A stretch of 64,000 bases of DNA from Bacteroidales bacterium UBA1187. Its GTDB lineage: Bacteria > Bacteroidota > Bacteroidia > Bacteroidales > Paludibacteraceae. This document shows, in pieces, positions 62,301-64,000 of this stretch. A model generated the notes under the pieces. That model was given only the letters and a program-made list of their open reading frames with translations. It ran no database searches and had not been told where the DNA came from. The stretch lies in the NCBI GenBank assembly GCA_002309835.1, contig DBYL01000042.1, positions 8,398 to 72,397 on the forward strand. Reading direction: 5' to 3'. The position numbers and the translations under genes were made by a program. Each line of letters begins with the position of its first letter. Within the stretch, counting starts at the first letter, position 1.

Positions 62301-62443
62301 ACCGTCGTCAGCGTCAGTTGATGGAGTCCACTACCGGTCGTGAGGCTGCGATCTTGAATTATGTGCTCCAGACCTGCGAGCGCTTCGGACAAACTGAGTT
62401 TGTAGATAAATATTATCCTGACTATGCCGCTTACGTTAAATAA
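59366..62443 (+). CDS. DUF2723 membrane protein (O-mannosyltransferase-like)
   Basis: The 1025-residue protein starts with the DUF2723 signature: T-M-E-P-T-A-S-F-W-D-C-G-E-F-I, then G-H-P-P-G-A-P. About twelve helices follow, then a soluble C-terminal part of ~400 residues with helical repeats at its end. The fold is like GT-C protein O-mannosyltransferases, and the Asp in W-D-C-G-E-F fits a catalytic residue. Bacteroidota glycosylate many envelope proteins on Ser/Thr, which this enzyme could serve; that is inference. A heptamer tract adds L-K-D-E-R-I-R-G-L near residue 625. Confidence 0.88.
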   Translation: MKKFKLWNTLFGWLVFAIAAATYLLTMEPTASFWDCGEFISSAAKLDVGHPPGAPFFMLMGHFFSLFASDTAHIAMCVNALSALASAFTILFLFWTITALAKKLVGVQANAEMDLWKGVGILGAGVVGALAYTFSDTFWFSAVEGEVYASSSLFTAVVFWLILKWDEQADEEGSDKWLILIAYLMGLSIGVHLLNLLTIPAIGLVYYFRRYTFSWKGLIYAFLASCLVLLVILYGIIPGFPTLIGWFELMFVNGLGCPFNTGMWVCLALTVGLISWAIWYTHQRADAEYAEGKGKNLWRWLNTGVLMVAVILIGYSSYAALVIRSNADTPMDQNSPDNVFSLKYYLNREQYGDRPLFYGQTYNAPVELRIEGNMCVPVEKKGHAQYAPAPKVEGEKDHYVITGYKTDYVYMKQFCMLFPRMYSSQGSHVQAYKEWANVKGRRVRYEYCGQQKTEYCPTFAENLRFFFRYQVNFMYWRYFMWNFAGRQNDLQSYGDITKGNWISGIPAIDNAMLGDQSLLPTELKENKGHNVYYFLPLLLGIIGIVWQCGKKDKDGKAEGWKSFTLTFLLFFLTGLAIVLYLNQTPYQPRERDYAYAGSFYAFCIWIGLGALALIDWINNGLKDERIRGLVAVVVSLVCLGVPTLMAQQNWDDHDRSNRYSCRDFGANYLKSCETQAILFSNGDNDTFPLWYNQEVEEVGTDIRVCNLSYLQTDWYIAQMKRPYYESKALPISWEYKDYMPGSNEIARVDNRLGQPISVEKAFNFLRSEDPRTKTREGDNYIPSDQLYVETPAGEQIMFQKKRMYTRSQMMIMEMLSTNNWERPIYFCATVGNDYYLGLEPYMELTGLAYQIMPTRSRDGQPRVNTEKMYENMMHKFAYGNMNIPGIYIDENLMRMCRTHRMMFAQLAEELLRKGEREKALEVLDYSEEQLPGYNIPYDYTSASMAQMYLILHEDEKALAIMDKVATTCVEYLRFAQSLNRRQRQLMESTTGREAAILNYVLQTCERFGQTEFVDKYYPDYAAYVK
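61223..61256. repeat. Heptamer tract inside the DUF2723 gene
   Basis: GGTTAAAGGATGAGCGGATT and TAGAGGATTAGTGG encode L-K-D-E-R-I-R-G-L between two helices. Confidence 0.8.
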
Positions 62444-63641
62444 GATTCCGGTTTTGTTGATCACCGGCTTCCTCGGAAGCGGTAAGACGACCTTGCTCAA
62501 TCGTATTCTGACGAACGAGAAAGGGATACGTTTTGCCGTCATCGTCAATGATATCGGGGAAGTCAATATCGATGCCTCGCTGATTCAGAAGGGCGGGGTA
62601 GTGAGCCAGAACGATGACTCGCTCGTTGCCCTTCAGAACGGCTGCATCTGCTGTTCGCTGAAGATGGACCTGATTGCGCAGTTGCATGACTTGGCTGCGC
62701 AGAAGGCGTACGACTATATCGTTATCGAAGCCTCGGGTATCTGCGAACCCGCACCTATCGCGCAGACGATCTGTTCGTATGCAGAGATGGTGCCGCAGTT
62801 TGCGCAAGACGGTCTGCCGATGCTCGATTGTATCTGCTCCGTTGTAGATGCGCTGCGTCTAAGAGATGAGTTCGAAGGCGGTGACGCTTTGGCGCATTAT
62901 GTGCCCAAAGAGGAAGACCTGGCGGCCCTCGTCATCGAGCAGATCGAGTTCAGCAATCTAATCCTGCTAAACAAGGCGAAAGAGGTGAGCGCCGAAGAGC
63001 TTGCGCGTATCAAATCCATCATCCGCGCCATACAACCCACGGCAGAGATTATCGAGACGAACTTCTGCGATGTAGAACTCGATAAACTGCTGAATACCAA
63101 TCTTTTTGATTTCGACCGCACCGCTACTTCTGCCACTTGGATTCAGGAAGTGGAAGATGCATCGCATCATCACCACCATGACGATGAGGAAGACGATGAC
63201 GACGACGATCACGATGAGCACGAGCATCATCACCACGATCACGATCATGACCACGAAGGTCATGACCACTTGGCTGAATTTGGCATCGATACCTTTGTAT
63301 ATTTCGCGCGTAAGCCGTTTGACCTTGGACTCTTCGATGAGTTCGTAGCGGCGCACTGGCCGAAGAATGTCATTCGTTGCAAGGGTATGTGTTATTTCGC
63401 AGAGGAATACGATATGTGCTATCTCTTCGAGCAGGCAGGCAAACAATTCAACCTCCGTAAGGCCGGTGAGTGGTTTGCTACGATGCCCAAAGAGGAACTG
63501 ATGCAACTCATGGCAGATGATGCGCAGTTGCGCAAAGACTGGGATGACCAGTACGGCGACCGTATGCAGAAACTTGTCTTCATCGGTCAGCACCTTGACC
63601 ATCAAGCCCTCAAGACGGCGCTTGACAACTGTTTGCAATGA
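62424..63641 (+). CDS. COG0523 GTPase (CobW/G3E family) with His-rich segment
   Basis: The 405-residue protein has Walker A G-F-L-G-S-G-K-T-T at ~15-23 and the family metal motif G-C-I-C-C near residue 73. A stretch from about 245 to 285 is rich in His, Asp and Glu, as in zinc-handling members. C-terminal domain motifs (R-C-K-G-M-C-Y-F) are present. Such GTPases deliver zinc or cobalt to target enzymes. It overlaps the DUF2723 gene by 20 bp and the thioesterase by 4 bp. Confidence 0.93.
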   Translation: MPLTLNKIPVLLITGFLGSGKTTLLNRILTNEKGIRFAVIVNDIGEVNIDASLIQKGGVVSQNDDSLVALQNGCICCSLKMDLIAQLHDLAAQKAYDYIVIEASGICEPAPIAQTICSYAEMVPQFAQDGLPMLDCICSVVDALRLRDEFEGGDALAHYVPKEEDLAALVIEQIEFSNLILLNKAKEVSAEELARIKSIIRAIQPTAEIIETNFCDVELDKLLNTNLFDFDRTATSATWIQEVEDASHHHHHDDEEDDDDDDHDEHEHHHHDHDHDHEGHDHLAEFGIDTFVYFARKPFDLGLFDEFVAAHWPKNVIRCKGMCYFAEEYDMCYLFEQAGKQFNLRKAGEWFATMPKEELMQLMADDAQLRKDWDDQYGDRMQKLVFIGQHLDHQALKTALDNCLQ

Positions 63642-64000
63642 AACGGATCATCAATCCCTGGACATCAATGCCGGGTTATAACTGCTTCGGTTGCAGTCCC
63701 GATAACCCGATAGGCACGCGCATGCGCTTCTTCGAAGACGGCGATGACATCATCTCTATCTGGCGGCCGACGCAGAACCATCAGTCGTGGATCAACACGC
63801 TGCACGGTGGTATTCAGGCGGTGTTGCTGGACGAGGTGTGCGGATGGGTTGTCTTCCATAAACTCAAGACCGCAGGTGTCACGGCGAAGATGGAGATGCG
63901 GTATCATAAGCCCGTCTCCACGCTGCAGGAGTATATCAAACTACGGGCGTACCTCAAAGAGATGCGTCGTAACATAGCGATTGTAGCCGGAGAGTTGTAT
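63638..64000 (+). CDS. Hotdog-fold thioesterase, partial
   Basis: The 121 codons to the window edge have the PaaI-like pattern: N-C-F-G-C-S-P-D-N-P-I-G near 15-26, then L-H-G-G-I-Q-A-V-L-L-D-E, with the Asp/Glu active-site region. The C-terminus lies outside the window. It overlaps the GTPase stop (ATGA). Confidence 0.88.
   Translation, partial: MKRIINPWTSMPGYNCFGCSPDNPIGTRMRFFEDGDDIISIWRPTQNHQSWINTLHGGIQAVLLDEVCGWVVFHKLKTAGVTAKMEMRYHKPVSTLQEYIKLRAYLKEMRRNIAIVAGELY

Noticed and set aside
62967..63638. 223-codon minus-strand ORF with a Val/Ile-rich membrane-like segment
   Set aside because: The hydrophobic run is the reverse complement of the His/Asp-rich stretch in the GTPase.
1..64000. tRNA and rRNA genes
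   Set aside because: No cloverleaf or conserved T-loop sequence was recognised by eye; a covariance search would settle it.

Overview
The window reads as chromosomal DNA from a Bacteroidales (Bacteroidota) bacterium, probably an uncultured gut or rumen lineage. Three things point there. At least a dozen genes carry the Bacteroidota promoter, TTG then 20 bp then TAnnTTTG. Several families are typical of the phylum: the DUF2723 membrane protein, a DUF4837-like lipoprotein, a smalltalk-like protein, ZU5 and Big_5 lipoproteins, and short C-terminal sorting-like tails. Starts are A-rich rather than Shine-Dalgarno led. No tRNA, rRNA or CRISPR array was recognised.

Positions 1-16.7 kb are an accessory region, mostly on the minus strand. 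It holds two neighbouring DUF2075 (Schlafen-3-like) helicases with N-terminal nuclease-like domains; the second is fused to a LexA/UmuD-type S24 peptidase domain. Around them are a RhuM remnant, an intact RhuM-Doc protein, a BRO-N/Fic protein, secreted proteins and lipoproteins, and two gene remnants that share one C-terminal sequence. Exact promoter and leader duplications link several of these genes, so the region seems to have grown by shuffling small modules.

Positions 17-41.8 kb are mostly housekeeping: a DUF177 protein with rpmF, an RluB-type pseudouridine synthase, an MMPL exporter, two tandem ABC-2 permeases, pheS, pnuC, glyA, cdd, an LptF/LptG permease, ribBA, aspA, ftsY and serB.

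Positions 41.8-59.2 kb are a surface polysaccharide locus on the minus strand, in two transcription units. The upstream unit (59.1 to 51.5 kb) has two nucleotide-sugar dehydrogenases, a flippase, a polymerase and three glycosyltransferases. The downstream unit (48.7 to 41.8 kb) has a PglD/NeuD-like acyltransferase, two acyl carrier proteins, two SDR reductases, an AMP-ligase, a ketoacyl synthase III, a PglC-like phosphoglycosyl transferase and a PglE-like aminotransferase. It looks like a pathway that builds a dedicated acyl group and puts it on an amino sugar. A cassette of seven small proteins (48.8-51.5 kb), including a smalltalk-like protein and an HTH-like protein with its own palindromic control region, separates the two units.

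Positions 59.3-64 kb return to the plus strand with a large DUF2723 membrane protein, a His-rich COG0523 GTPase and the start of a hotdog thioesterase.

Across 18-61 kb, tracts of about 7 bp periodicity (variants of TTAGAGG, TTTAGAG, GAGTCAG) recur. They sit directly after stop codons, or inside genes where they add short in-frame peptides. No standard feature type explains them.
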